Source of the DNA: Lineolata rhizophorae | Lineage: Eukaryota > Ascomycota > Dothideomycetes > Lineolatales > Lineolataceae | Length of the DNA: 64,000 nucleotides | Direction of reading: 5' to 3' | Assembly (NCBI GenBank): GCA_010093515.1 | Contig: MU001692.1 | Span: 500,994 to 564,993 of the forward strand | Shown here: piece after piece, positions 10,582 through 22,420 of the stretch | How the letters are laid out: every line of letters starts with the position of its first letter | Numbering within the stretch: the stretch's first letter is position 1 | Program-made: the position numbers and the translations under genes | Notes under the pieces: model-generated | What the model saw: the letters and a program-made list of their open reading frames with translations, nothing else | What the model was told of the DNA's origin: nothing | Database searches by the model: none

Positions 10582-12084
10582 CTATATGCGAATCGCCTCT
10601 TTGCCCCTAACCTCCGGTCTTTCCGCCTCCCATTCGTCGCGCAAAACAGCATACAGCAGGTCCGCCACGATGACAGACAATCCCAAGGACCACACGAGCG
10701 TGATGGCGTAGAAGAAGTTTGCGTTGCCGGATCCGGCGTAGATCCACAAGTGGTAGAACGCCGGGCCCAGGAACGTCGCGTATAGTAGCGTCGCCGTCGC
10801 GAAGAAAGTATACCGCATTACTGTCGCCCTGACGTTAGCACACGAAGCAACAACACCCAACACCGCGAGAGGCATCTCAGAAGCCATGAACTTACGCGGA
10901 AACACGTGCCTGAACAGCGGCACGAGGGCAAAGTACAGCGCCGCGTCCGCGACGCTCGGATACGGCTGAAAGATGGCGAAGATGCCGCATAGCGTGGCGA
11001 CGACGAACAGGGGCTGGTGGCGCAGCCGCACGCACAGCCCGGGGCAGTACGACGCCATGTGCAGCCAGAAGACGCCGAGGAAGAACTCGCGGAACGAGTC
11101 GAACATCTCGATGAAGAAGTACCACCACAGGCCGACGTTGGGCGTCAGGTCTGGCAGTAGCAGATGCACGCCGTAGGTGGCCGGCAGGAAGGACCGCGGC
11201 GTGGCGTTGGCAGGGAGGATGAGGTTGGAGGCGAAGAGGAGGGTGGAGAGGGCGAGGCCGAAGAGCGCGCTATATTGTAGTGTGAAGGATACGGCTCGAC
11301 CTGATGCTCGTGGCTGGTATTTCGCCGACACCGGCTTCCATGGGCCCATCTGGGCGTCGTAGCACAGAATCAGCAGCGGTGGAAGGAGCAGCACCGGATG
11401 CAACGCCAGATACGTCGCCGCGCTTAGCGCCAACACCATGGTGGTTCCTTTTCCTTGCACGGCCTGCGCCGTCGCCAGGAGCACAAACGCATTTGTGAAC
11501 GCGCTCGTCGGCCGTCCCACGCACACGACGATGGTGAACGGGCTGAAGAGGAAGGCCGCGGCAACGGCAAGCGGGCTGTAGCGCGTGTCGGCGCGCGGGG
11601 ACGTGAAGAGGCGCGTCCGCGTCGAGGCGCCGCTGGCGGCGATCTGGAGCAGGGAGTGCGCGGAGAGGAGGTCGAGGAGGGTGTAAAGGAAGGCGGTCGG
11701 CAGGTGCGAGGAGGAGGGGCCGGGGAGGAGGGAGAAGAGAGGGAGGAGGAGGGGCGCCTGCGTCAATATCGGTCAGCGGAAGCTGTTCGTTGAAGCAGTG
11801 ACTTTGGCTTGGACTTGGGAGTGCGTACTTGGTGGAAGACGCCGCCATCATAGGGAGATACGTTATGGGTGTAGAGAAAGACGCCTTCCTGGACTGCGAC
11901 TAAAGTTAGCTTGATCTCGGCGGCTCGACTGTATGTACATACGCCGCTTGAAGCTTGTGACGGGGGTGGAGATCTCGACGCGTCCCGTCAGCAGGTCCGG
12001 CAGGGAGGGAAAGGTGATGTAGAGCAGCAGGCGCACAGCTGCGGCAGCTCCGAAGAGCAGTGCCGCCCGTCTATCGACGTCCAT
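10582..12084 (-). CDS. GAB1: GPI transamidase subunit PIG-U (Gab1/Cdc91)
   Basis: Four exons (12084-11943, 11893-11829, 11757-10896, 10820-10582) give 435 aa, about the length of human PIG-U. It is a multi-pass ER membrane protein of the complex that attaches GPI anchors to proteins. The junction of exons 1 and 2 gives TSFKR followed by LQEGVFLYTHNVSPYDGG, the family hallmark near the N-terminus. The C-terminus has FYHLWIYAGSGNANFFYAIT, another highly conserved block. The last intron (10821-10895) is 75 nt, so it does not break the frame and is easily missed; removing it restores a continuous PIG-U alignment. Many hydrophobic segments are visible throughout. Confidence 0.93.
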
Positions 12085-12522
12085 GAGCGGGCACTGGCGG
12101 CGTTATCTTTGCGGCATCGTGGGAAAAGCGGCAACAATTGGTGGCGCGAAGCGGCCGGCGAGCGGATCCGCAGGCGATGATCTGGCCGCGCGAAGTCCCC
12201 GGCGCATGCTTGGCGGCCGATCTTTCGCGAGTCGTGTCCCTGGCACGTGACTGTCGATCCCCGAACGCCGGCAAAACGTCGCGCCGCAGATCCCCACGGC
12301 GCCCGCTCACCGCCTCTCGTTCTGCCGGGCAAGTCGTCGATTTTTCTTCCCGCGACGACAATTTCGCCCAGTCCCTCGCATTCCGCGCTCGTCCTCCGAG
12401 CCTCCCCGCGTCCGCCGCGACAAACGTATGTTGCTTCTCCTTTGCTCCCACCAAGCACAGCTGCCACCGCTAGGCTCCCCGTGTTCCATGACTAATTCTC
12501 AGTTTTCTAATCTAAAGCGGCC
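12085..12522. promoter_or_regulatory. divergent promoter of PIG-U and the small ORF/NOP7 transcript
   Basis: This 438-bp region separates PIG-U (left) from the small ORF and NOP7 (right). A probable 5'-UTR intron runs from about 12426 (GTATGT donor) to 12502 (CTAATTCTCAG end), about 20 nt before the small ORF's ATG. Long antisense frames here are GC-driven. Confidence 0.5.
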
Positions 12523-12735
12523 ATGAACAGAAACAGAAACCGCGACAACGACGACCCCAGAGACGACCCGCTCTTGCATGTCCTGATATTCACTCTTTTC
12601 GCCACATTGGCCGCCAATATCGTCCTCGCCTGGCACGTCGGCCTGCTGCCCGTGCCGGAGAAGGACTTCTACGTCGAGCTCAATTATCCGGGTCTGGAAA
12701 GATCCATTCACGAGACTGCCCAGGGGTTCTACTGA
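12523..12735 (+). CDS. 70-aa single-pass membrane micro-protein, upstream of NOP7
   Basis: The ORF begins with a charged MNRNRNRDNDDPRDDP head, followed by one clear hydrophobic helix (about residues 17-43, LLHVLIFTLFATLAANIVLA) and a short polar tail ending LERSIHETAQGFY. That layout looks like a real small membrane protein rather than chance. Its stop codon is only 15 nt before the NOP7 start on the same strand, so the NOP7 messenger must either start inside it or carry it. It may be a separate gene, a conserved upstream ORF that limits NOP7 translation, or the first cistron of a dicistronic messenger. I do not recognise the family. Confidence 0.6.
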   Translation: MNRNRNRDNDDPRDDPLLHVLIFTLFATLAANIVLAWHVGLLPVPEKDFYVELNYPGLERSIHETAQGFY

Positions 12736-12750
12736 GGTGACGGAGCGAAC

Positions 12751-15098
12751 ATGGGGCGAATTAAGAAAAAGGGTATGCGGAAATGCCCGAGGAATAGTTG
12801 CAAATCGCCATGAACAGACTGCTCACGGATTGCAGGAACCTCTGGCGAGGCTAAAAACTACATCACCCGGACCCGAGCGGTGAGGAAGCTTCAGATCTCG
12901 TTGCCAGACTTCCGACGACTATGCATTTTCAAGGGTACCGTACATAACTCGCTATCCTTTTCGAGCTGCAACTCAACCCCTATACAGGAATCTACCCGCG
13001 CGAACCTCGGAACAAGAAGAAGGTCGCCAAAGGCACCACGCCGTCGACCACCTTCTACTACACCAAGGACATCCAGTATCTGCTGCACGAGCCGCTGCTG
13101 CAGAAATTCCGCGAGCACAAGGCTGTCGGCAAGAAGATCAGTCGTGCCCTCGGCCGCGGCGAGATCAAGGATGCCGCGCGGCTCGAGCGCAACTTGGCGC
13201 CGCGCATGAAGCTCGACCACATTATTAAGGAGCGATACCCCACCTTCGTGGACGCATTGCGCGACCTCGACGACTGTCTGTCCATGCTGTTTCTGTTCGC
13301 GAACCTGCCGTCGACGTCCCACGTCCCAGCGAAGACCATTGCGCTTTGCCAGCGCCTTACGCACGAGTTCCAGCACTACCTCATCGTGTCGCACTCGCTC
13401 CGAAAATCGTTCCTCAGCATCAAGGGCATCTATTATCAGGCGACCATTCAGGGTCAGGACATCCTCTGGCTGGTGCCGTACCGCTTCGTGCAGAACATGG
13501 GTGGCGATATCGACTTTAGGATCATGGGCACCTTTGTCGAGTTCTACACGACGCTGCTAGGCTTCGTGAACTATAGGCTGTACACGCAAATCGGGCTAGT
13601 GTACCCGCCCAAGTTCAACACGAGTAGCGATGACAGGGGCGCGGAGCTAGGCGCTTTTACGCTCGAAGGCCGCGCCGTCGCGGGCCAGAAGCAGCACCAG
13701 TACCAGCAGAAGCAGCTCGAAGCGCCCAAACAAAACGGCAACGGCGTCTCCTCCACCGCTCAGGCCGCTGCCGACGCCCTCGCCGCTACGGCCAACGGCT
13801 CCCAGGCCGACGAGCTCCAATCCCCTAAAGAGCAAGAACCACCCGGCGATGACGACCCCTCAGCTGACCCCTCATCCACCAACCCCGTCACCACCCTCGA
13901 CACCTTCGCCCCCGCCGCCCCCGGTGGCGATGTCCTCGCCCAGCCCGACGCGTCGGCCTCCTCCTCGGCCGCCGCCGCCATCGCCTCCTCCCTCTTCGCG
14001 CCCTGCACCGTCTTCCTCTCGCGCGAGACGCCGCGCGCGCCGCTCGAGCTCCTGCTGCGCGCCTTCGGCTGCGCGCGCGTCGGCTGGGACGCGTCGCTCG
14101 GCGAGGGCGCCTTCCTCACGGACGAGGCCGACTCGCGCATCACGCACCAGGTGGTGGACAGGCCCGCGGGGCCGGCGAGCGCGGCCGTGAGCCCGGCCCA
14201 GGTTGCCGAGAGCGGGGGAGGGAACGACGGGCCGGCCAAGACGCCGGGACAGGGACAGCGGCAGAGGGTCCCCGGTCGCACGTACGTGCAGCCGCAGTGG
14301 GTCTGGGACTGCGTCAACGAGGGCCGCCTGCTGAGGCCGGATCTGTACGCGCCCGGGGCGGAGCTGCCGCCGCATCTGAGCCCGTGGGGCCGCGAGAGGC
14401 TGCGGAGGGGCGAGTACGATCCGACGGTGCCGTTGGCGGAGCAGGAAGGTGAGGGTGAGGGGGTGGCTGGGGGTGTGGAGGAGGAAGAAGAAGAAGAGGT
14501 GGAGGCGGAGGGGGAGGAAGAGGAGGAAGACATTGCCGAGCGCGCCGAGGTGCAGAGCGAACACGCGGAGAAGAGCGGCAGGGATGCGCTGCTGGATCGC
14601 GCCGACGGCGAGATGGCGGCTGGCGAGGGCATGGCCGTCGAGCTGGCGTCTAGCGACGACGGCGAGGACGAAGAGGGCGAAGAAAGCGGTGACGACGAGT
14701 TCGCGGGCTTCGGCAGCGGCTCCGATGGCCAGAGCGCCGACTCCGCCGACTCCGACGACGACGACGAAGAAGCCGCGCTCCAGCGCACCCGCCAGCGCGA
14801 ACTCGCGGCCGAAGCCGCGGGCACGTCCTTCGCCGCGGCCACCACGGCCGTCCCGTCCGCCAGCGCGGACGCGGCCCAGGCGGACGGCGACGAGGAGAAG
14901 CGAAAGGCGGCGGCGCGGCGCAAGGCGCTGCGGCGCAAGCGCGAGGAGGAGGACGAGTTCGAGCGGCGGAAGGGCATGCTGTCGCGGCGGAAGAGGAAGG
15001 TGTTGGAGAAGATGGCGTGGGGGAACAAGGTGAGGGAAGGGGAGGCGGAGAGGTTGAGGGGGAAGAGGAGGAGGTTGGAGGGGAAGAAGGGGTTGTGA
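12751..15098 (+). CDS. NOP7: Pescadillo homologue, ribosome biogenesis factor
   Basis: Three exons (12751-12772, 12836-12934, 12988-15098) code for 743 aa. The tiny first exon gives MGRIKKKG, and the joined product continues [19 protein letters not shown], the canonical pescadillo start. The long N-terminal domain includes [20 protein letters not shown] and the [20 protein letters not shown] block. A BRCT domain covers about residues 370-500, with the Trp of [14 protein letters not shown] near its end. The C-terminal third is acidic, with Glu/Asp runs, and ends in a basic coiled-coil-like stretch rich in Arg and Lys. The protein acts in the nucleolus in the PeBoW complex (Nop7-Erb1-Ytm1) for 60S subunit maturation. 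It is longer than the yeast protein because of Ala/Ser/Pro-rich inserts before and inside the BRCT region. Confidence 0.95.
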
Positions 15099-16154
15099 GT
15101 TGGGGAGAGGGAAAGGGGGAGTGTGGGAGAATGGTGGGGTATTGCGAGGGCGAGTTTTGGTGGAGTGAAGATAGGTATTGGCGAGCACTGGGCTAGACAG
15201 GACAGATTACTGCTTTTTTTTTTTTTTTTCTAATTCCAACTGGCAGTCGGCAAGCTTGTGGAGTCTCAAAGCACGCACACCGTCACACTAGACCGATTGT
15301 AGAATACAATTCCATGTTTGTTGACCTACAGAACCTAGACTACCCCCACCACTTGCCTCTCCTTTCCCCTCCATTTAGCTCAGTCACCGACCAATTCCCG
15401 GGCGCATACCCACAACCAACCTACCATCTCAGCTGAGTGCTCACGTCAAGGTCCAACACGGCACCCTCAAAAAGGAAAACAAAGCAAGGAAAAGGGAAAA
15501 GAAAATTACTACATAAACCACGCGCGCAGAGCCAATGCTGCCCGCTGGCTGCCCACCGACGCAATTCTCCCCGTGTCTCCCGCCTCTCCTTCTCGCCTCA
15601 CACAACTCAAAAGGGCCGCAAAACGCACCAGAGCCCATGGCAAAAACAAGACACAAAAAGTAGCAGAGCGTACACACCAAAGATACAGACGCAAGAACGC
15701 CCGCCACGCTTACCGCCGTAGTTGATTACACATTGCCTAACCCCGCCGAAACAAAAAAAAAAAAAAATTGGAAAGGAGGGGTGGGAAACCCAGGTCCTAT
15801 ATGGTAGGAAACCGACGCCGACGGACGCCGGATAAGACCCCCAACAGAAGAACAACAAGAGCAGAAAACAAGAACAAGAAGAAAGCACAGATATCCGAGC
15901 CGCAGTGAAGCCAGTCCATGCCAGTTCATGCCAAAGGGCCACAAGCCACGAGCAGAAGAGAGAAGCAAGCCCAAAGGGAAAAAAAAAAAAAAGCGCGCAA
16001 GAGGAAAAACAACCGCTAGACCGCAGAAACCTCACGCCCCCTCAATTGAGGGCAGGCAGGCGCATGCAGTCCAGGGGAAATAGTTAGTACATACAATACA
16101 ACACCTCTTCAACCGACATATTTCATTTTTGCACCAACACCACTCACGCCCCCT
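15099..16154. other. convergent 3' region with A/T homopolymers
   Basis: NOP7 and CAC2 converge on this 1.06-kb stretch. It contains several homopolymers, including a 16-nt T run at 15214-15229 and A runs near 15750-15768 and 15979-15992. No coding sequence is recognisable; it should hold both 3' ends. Confidence 0.6.
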
Positions 16155-19100
16155 CTACCGGCCCTCCTGCGCACCCTCATTCCCCTCCCCAACCAACGTC
16201 GGCGCAATCCTCCGCCTCTTCTTCGCTCCTCCCGCCGCCGCATTCCCCTCGACCCCCTCACCCTCTCCGGCCTCATCCAACGGCCCCTCGGCCTCCCTCT
16301 TCGTTCCCATCCCACCACCCCCACCACCGCCGCTCTCGCTCCCGCTTGCACTCGCACCACCACCGCCCGACACGCCCGCCTGAATTCCCCCGCCTAGCAC
16401 ACCGCTCCCCAGAGGCGGCGGCGCAGCCGCGACGCCCGCCCCTGACATGGGCGTCGCCGGCGGCGTCTGCACGCCACTACTCGAGCTAACGCTCGCTCCC
16501 GCTCCCGTCGCAACACCAGGCCCCGTCCCGCTCGGCCCCGCCACCACGCCCGGCATACTCCCAATAATCGGCGTCGGGTGGCCCACCAACCTAATCTCTT
16601 CGCCACCGGGTCCGATGCCCTTGGCCGTTGTTTGCGGTTGCTGCTGTTGTTGCGTCGGCGGCATCGGCAGCGGGGGTACCGACGATGACGCTATGCTCGA
16701 CGCGCTCATGGACCGCGTCGGCGACGGCGGCCGTTGGCCTCCGCTTCCAGCGCCCGCGGCCGCGGGCGACGGAGCGGCAACGCTAGGATGCGTCAGCGGC
16801 GTGAACGACGACGGCGAGGCCGGGAACGACGGCGGCAGCTCCTTGCCGTCGAACTTCTGCTGTTGTTGCGCTGTCTGGCTTCCCTGCGGTTGCTGCGAGG
16901 GCCTCGCGCTCGCGGACGCTGACGTCGGCGTCGGCGTCGGCGTCGAGTGCGCCGAACTGCTCGCAGGCCCTGGGGTCGTGCCTGAGGTGCCGCCGGACGT
17001 GTTGATGAAAGACGGGTGGTGTACGTGCTTGCCGGACACAGAGGTGGATGAGGCCGGGACGGTAGCCGTGCCCGTCGTAACCGCCGCGTGGTTCCCAACC
17101 GGCCCGTGGTACTGCGTGCCGAGTTCGCCCGGCGCGAATGTAAGTGCTGAGCAGAAGCCGTCTGAGCTCGTCATAAGCAGCGTGAGGCCGTCGTTCGACC
17201 TGGACAACAAGCCCGATTAGTCACAAAGCTCCTTGGCATTCTCCGAACCAGATAAGACGGGAAACATACCAAGTCAAATCCGTAAATGTAGCAAAATGCA
17301 AATTGCTCACCACCGCCAGCGGCTTGCCCTGTTGCGTATCGTAAACGTAAACCGCATCCTGTGTCGCCACGGCGTACACCATGCGATACTGAAGTCCAAA
17401 CGCCGGCTGAGGGGGACCCGGCGTTGCGGCCGATACGTCAACATTCTTGTCCTTCTCGCTCTTGGCCTCAAGGTCTCCCGCAAACAATCCACCGTACCGA
17501 GGCGTCTCCGCTCCGGCGGCAACCGAGCTCACGCTTGGACTCGGGCTCGGCGCGCCCGCGAACGGGCTCGGCGCCCCGGTGCTTGCCGCCGGCATTGTGG
17601 GTGGGGGATCCATGCTCGAGCTAACGGTAGACGCAGCCGGTGTGGGCGCAGTGCCAGGTCCCGCATGCGATGAGCCTGGCCGATTCGCTGCCGCCGACGG
17701 CATGACGGGTTCTGGAAGGGCGGGAATCTCCTCTTCGGCTGAGGACGTGTCGACGGTGATGTGACGCGTCTGGAGCGCAGCACCGCTGGCCGCGGGATTA
17801 CGCAGAGTGTAGTAAATGGGGGAACAACGGACGGCAATTGAGGGTTTTTTATGACCGGGGAGATACGCGACGGGAGGCTTGTTGAACCCTGCGCGCGTGT
17901 AGACGTAGACGGTGTTGACGACGTCGTCTGCCTTGCTAGAGCTAATCATACCGCTGGAGAGGTCGTGCCCTGAGAGGGACGAGAGGTGCGCTGTCTTGTA
18001 TTGGCCTGCGGGCGTGAAGAGAAGGCTGCCGTCCGGTGCGAAGGTGAGGCGACGGAAGAAGGAGGTCAGCGTCTCGTTGGCGTAGAGGTTCGCGTTGCGC
18101 ACGCCGCTCGCCATGCCGTGCGAGCCGTGGGCGGGGCCGATGTGCGGCGACGTCGACGGCATGACGGCCGGGAGGGGCATCGACGGAGCTGGCGAGACAG
18201 AACGTCGAAACGAGACTGAGGACCCGAAAGACGAGCGCCGGCTGTGTGATGTCGGCGGCGGATTCATCGGAATAGGCAGCGCCTGAGGCGTGCCCGGCGC
18301 CGACGGCACCGGTGAACCAACCCCCAGCGCGTTATTCGAGGCGGCGGCGCTGTCGGCGATGAATTGGGCGCGACCGGAGAAGTCGGGTGGGGCAGGACTG
18401 TTGGAAGAGATACGGCGAGCTGCGCCGGGGAGGTCCATCTTAGTGACCTTGCCGTGCTGGGCTAGCGAGAATTGGCCGTCCTTGGTCTTCAGTGTGTAGA
18501 TGTGAACCGAGCGGTCTGAACTCTGCGTCGCGACGAACTCGTTGAGGGGGTCCCAGGCCACACCCTGAACATAGTGGTTATGCTCAGCGATTTGGCGGAC
18601 GGTTTGGCCTGCAGAGGTGTGGGTGTTGCAACGTCAGCCATTATGTTTCGGTGCTTGCCTACAAAAGAAGGGAACCTCGCCAAATTGCAGAGGCACGACG
18701 AAGACGGTTAATGGTGGTGGTGATGATGATGACAACCTACCTGTCTGAGCATTGTATATCCTCGCAATGTTGTCCATGCTGCCGGTGATGAAGAAGACAC
18801 CGTCTGGGCTCCAGGCGAGATCGTAAATCTCGCTACCAAACGAGCGACACATGTGCTTGACGCGCCAGATCTCCTTGTCCTCGAACCCGTCGTCGTTGCC
18901 GAAGGAGGAGGAATTGGCACCGCCGCCCGCTGCGTGCAGCTGCTGGTTCTCGGCCGGCACCCAGAGCAGCACGTTGCCGTCGTCGCCGGCCGATGCCAGC
19001 ACCTCGCCGCGGGGGCACCACCGCACCACGTTGACGGCCTGCGTGTGCTTGACCAGCGTGGACAGGTAGGTCACCTTGCGTTCTTCGCCCGACGCTTCAA

Positions 19101-19309
19101 CCTTCCAGAGCTATATCGTAGGGATGGTTCGATCAGCGATGGACTTCCCCGAGAGCTCGCACAGCTTCCTTGGCGCTACTACTACTTACCCGGACGTTGT
19201 TATCCCCGCCGGCGGTGGCCAGGCGGCCGCGGCCACGCGGGTCGAAGTGGGCCGAGTAGATGGGGGCATTGTCGTTGTGCCAGGACACGAGCAGCGGCGC
19301 GGCCCTCAT
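16155..19309 (-). CDS. CAC2: Chromatin assembly factor 1 subunit B (p60/Cac2), WD40 protein
   Basis: Four exons (19309-19190, 19110-18741, 18608-17270, 17199-16155) join in phase to 957 aa. CAF-1 loads new H3-H4 onto replicated DNA. The start MRAAPLLVSWHNDNAPIYSA and RLATAGGDNNVRLWKVE are the first WD blade of this family, and further blades follow (VVRWCPRGEVLASAGDDGNV, DLAWSPDGVFFITGSMDNIA, GVAWDPLNEFVATQSSDRSV). The seven-blade propeller is interrupted by large Ser/Pro/Gly-rich inserts at about residues 205-330 and 400-510. After the last blade (LTLLMTSSDGFCSALTF) a tail of over 250 low-complexity residues ends in a basic KKRRR patch, a possible nuclear signal. The protein is much longer than the yeast orthologue for this reason. 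The start was fixed by homology to the family N-terminus; other upstream ATGs are in other frames or lack similarity. Confidence 0.93.
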
Positions 19310-22300
19310 GGTTGCTGGTGTGCTAGTGCCGAGAGGTGCGGCAGCGACACACAGCGAACGACGAGAGCAGCGAGATGAGAGAGCAAGCGAGGGGTCCCGC
19401 AGCAGAGCAGAGCGCAAGGATGGTGCGGAGAAGGGAAGAGATGGAGGCGTTTATCGGCGGATAAAAAGAAGCTGGAGAGCGGATTGACGAAGCTGGATGA
19501 CCTTTCGGTGGGAGGCTGCGAGAGAGTGTGCGGGTGCAAGGGAGAAAGAAGAGGCGTTGCGGTGGTGGGGGCTGGAGGCGAGGGCGTTGGTCCGGGAGGG
19601 GGTGAATTATGGCTGCTAGCGGGAAGGAGCCAGTGGTTAATTGGAAAGGCGCGCACCGGCGGGTGGGTGGTGGCTGCCCTGCACGCAGCGGACGGGAAAG
19701 AGAGCAGCAGCCAGTCAAGGCAGCGCGGGCAGCTGGAGGCCCGGCCAAGCCCACAAAGACGAAAGGCGCGGGACGGGCCACCGGCGCACCACGGCAACTG
19801 CGCGCGTTCCGCCTGGGTCCTCCTTCCTTCAGGGCAGCCCCGCCGCCTGCAGCTCGCAGCCGTCGCTTCCATGCGAAGCCGCCTGGCTGCTGCCGTTATC
19901 GCCACTATGGCAGGTACCTGGTGCTGTTTTGGCATTCCGCGCTCCGCATACGCTGCCCCGGACGCGCCAATGCAGCACAAAATTATCCCGCGGAAGCGCG
20001 CTCAAGTCTTCTGTCCTTCTCCGCTAGAGCCCGGCGCGTCTCGGGGTCCCGCCGCCCCGCGCGACTGCGACGCGACCGGGCTCCCGCCCATTAACACGCG
20101 CCGGGCCCCGTCTGGGAGCATTTCAGCCCCGGCCTCCCTTGGCCAGCCAGCGTGCCGCCTGGCTTGCCTTCTGCCCTGGCCTGACTTTCCAAGTCCACTT
20201 TGCACACCCCACGCCTCAAACACCTTTGCCTTGCAGACAATTAAAGAAAACAAAGGGTAACACATATCGCGGCGCGCCGGGTGCGGCGCAGCGCAGTACA
20301 GCGGACCCTCTTACATTTCCCTTTTAGTCTTCCCGCCACCCCGTAGATCCACACGAGGGACGCGAGGTCTCACGTCCCGCCGGACGCAGAGCTAAAATAG
20401 ATAATACAGCCGCCCGCCTGGCTCCGGCCGCCGCGCTGGATGTGACTTGCTGGTCTGCAAGTTTTCTCTCTGGTGTCTGAGTAACAGCCAAGTTCTCTTT
20501 CATGGACTTCGACCTTTTCAATCGCATTGAGACAAGCAGCTGGTGGTGAGACACGGGGCCCGGTCAGACGCAGCCCATTCATTCAGTTCTCTTCTCTTTC
20601 TCCCGGAATAAGCAGGCCGACTTGCATGTGCTTCACTGCCTGGAAAAGCAAACGTACTTAAGGTGGGTCTGCTTCGTCCGGTCCGGCCTTGCGCCTTGTC
20701 GGGCGCAGTTGGACGCGGTCGGGTTTCGTTCAGCCTCGGGATGCATAGGCTCTTCTTGGCTTCCTTTTCACTTCTTGTCAATCCGAGGGTTGAAAGTGGC
20801 CGGCGTGTTGTGCCAAGGAAAATGGAACAACCAATCTTGCTCGCAGTCTCTCAGCCCGGTGAGCGGTGCCTAAGGATGTACATGCGTATGTACTCCTGCA
20901 GCGGCACGGGGAGAGGTGTGACGCCGCCGTCCAAGCGCTAGGCGGGCGGCACCACATCCTAGATGCGACTACGACTCGATCGAGTCGTAGGAAGCACAGT
21001 CAGAAAACAGAGAAAGGAGAAAAATTCTTCTGAAAACAACTAGAAATGCAGCCCATTTGTATCGAGTAATAGTAAAAGTACGTAGCATGCACGCGGTACA
21101 ACTGCACAGCAATAACTACCACACACCTAGATCGAAAAGGGGGAAAAAAGAAAAAAAAAAGGAGAAAACAAATTCGCAGCCGCCCAACCATCGACATCTC
21201 TCCCAGCATTGAGTAGATTCCTCCAGGCGCCCCGTTCCAAAACAACCGTTACCGCCGCATAAACGCTTCCACAGCTCTCATCGCACGTCCCCACAGCTCA
21301 AACGGCGGGCCGGCCGATCGTGCGGCACAACCACCCACCCCAGCTAGGCCGGCGCATCCATGCGGACGCAAGCGTGCACGCACGCACGGCACACGCCCTG
21401 CCCCATCAAAAGGACTTCCATTTCCCAGGCGCCCGGAACGCCTTCCCTCCGCGCTCGGCCGAGACCCGTCCTGCCTTCCAGAATCCTTCCGTCCAAACTC
21501 CACTATCAGCCTCATCTAACCGCCCCTCCCCCTCCCTTCTTCCCTGCATCCCTTTCCCTCTCACCCAAAACCCCTGCTCTCTTAACCACCACGCTTCCCG
21601 GTGGCTGCCTATTTTCGGGAATTGACGGTTTGCGTGATGGGATCGGAGCCAGATGGACGGTTCGTCGGGACATGGGAAGGCCCTACTAAGAATAGGCTGG
21701 GGGGTCCATGACGTGGGCTCGATATGCGGCCAGGTATCTAGAGGATGTACGTCTAGTACGCTTCAACAATCAACATCATACCTAGCTATGTATTTAGGGA
21801 GTTTGCATCGCACACCACAAAAAAAAGCACCAACAAAGTTAGAACCACAAAACTAACGAAAGGGTAAGTAGGTATCCATGGTACAGTCACAGCAGCCAAT
21901 TCAAAGACATCTCGTCGACAACAGCCACACTCATCTCTTCAGAAAAGCCGCAAGAAGGAAAGGAAAATCTAGGAACCACTTACTCAAAGGACATTTAGTT
22001 TGCTACAGACCAGACTGCTGGCGTCTAGCGACCGTCCAACCTTGTAATTGTGCTGTCGCCCCAGGCTTCAAAATTCTATCAACCGGTTCAAGAAACGGAA
22101 AATCCCCCCCTGCGCCTCCTTCCTCGCGATGTCCGTTGTTGAATTCCCGTCTAGAAGTACTCCGAGGCACTCACGACGCCAAAGACCGAACAGCGCCGTG
22201 GAATTCCCAACCATGGGTGAGGAAAGTAGAGCAAAGAGGCAAAGCACAAGAACTCACTCCTAGCCAGGACAGTGATGCAGCCCCATAGTAACTAAGTAAC

Positions 22301-22420
22301 CCCATTTCTTACAACCCAATTTCCCAAGGATCCTTTGTCCATAGCGCCGCCGCACCGTCAACTCCGAGACCTCCCCTATCCTTCGCGGTCGCCCGTCTCG
22401 CCCTGCGAATTGTAGTAAGT
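19310..22420. other. 3.1-kb gene-free region upstream of CAC2
   Basis: No convincing gene is seen. The first kilobase is GC-rich and has a 258-codon plus-strand frame (19484-20260) of low-complexity composition that I regard as chance. The rest has pyrimidine-rich tracts, an A-rich run near 21150 and a 22-bp palindrome at 20969. It follows the 3' end of the LRR-like gene and precedes CAC2, so it may carry a long 5' leader or an unannotated non-coding transcript. Confidence 0.45.
20969..20990. repeat. perfect 22-bp palindrome
   Basis: The 11-nt arm CTACGACTCGA is followed directly by its exact reverse complement, with no spacer. The symmetry stops at the next base on each side. It could be a dimeric protein-binding site; no function is shown. 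Confidence 0.9.

Noticed and set aside
13760-15188. Long minus-strand ORFs (422 and 438 codons) opposite NOP7
   Set aside because: They mirror a GC-rich, low-complexity coding strand; their translations are Ser/Ala or Leu/Arg/Pro/His-rich without domains.
19484-20260. 258-codon plus-strand ORF upstream of CAC2
   Set aside because: Patchy composition, no domain, no splice pattern; overlaps two other frames of similar length in GC-rich sequence.
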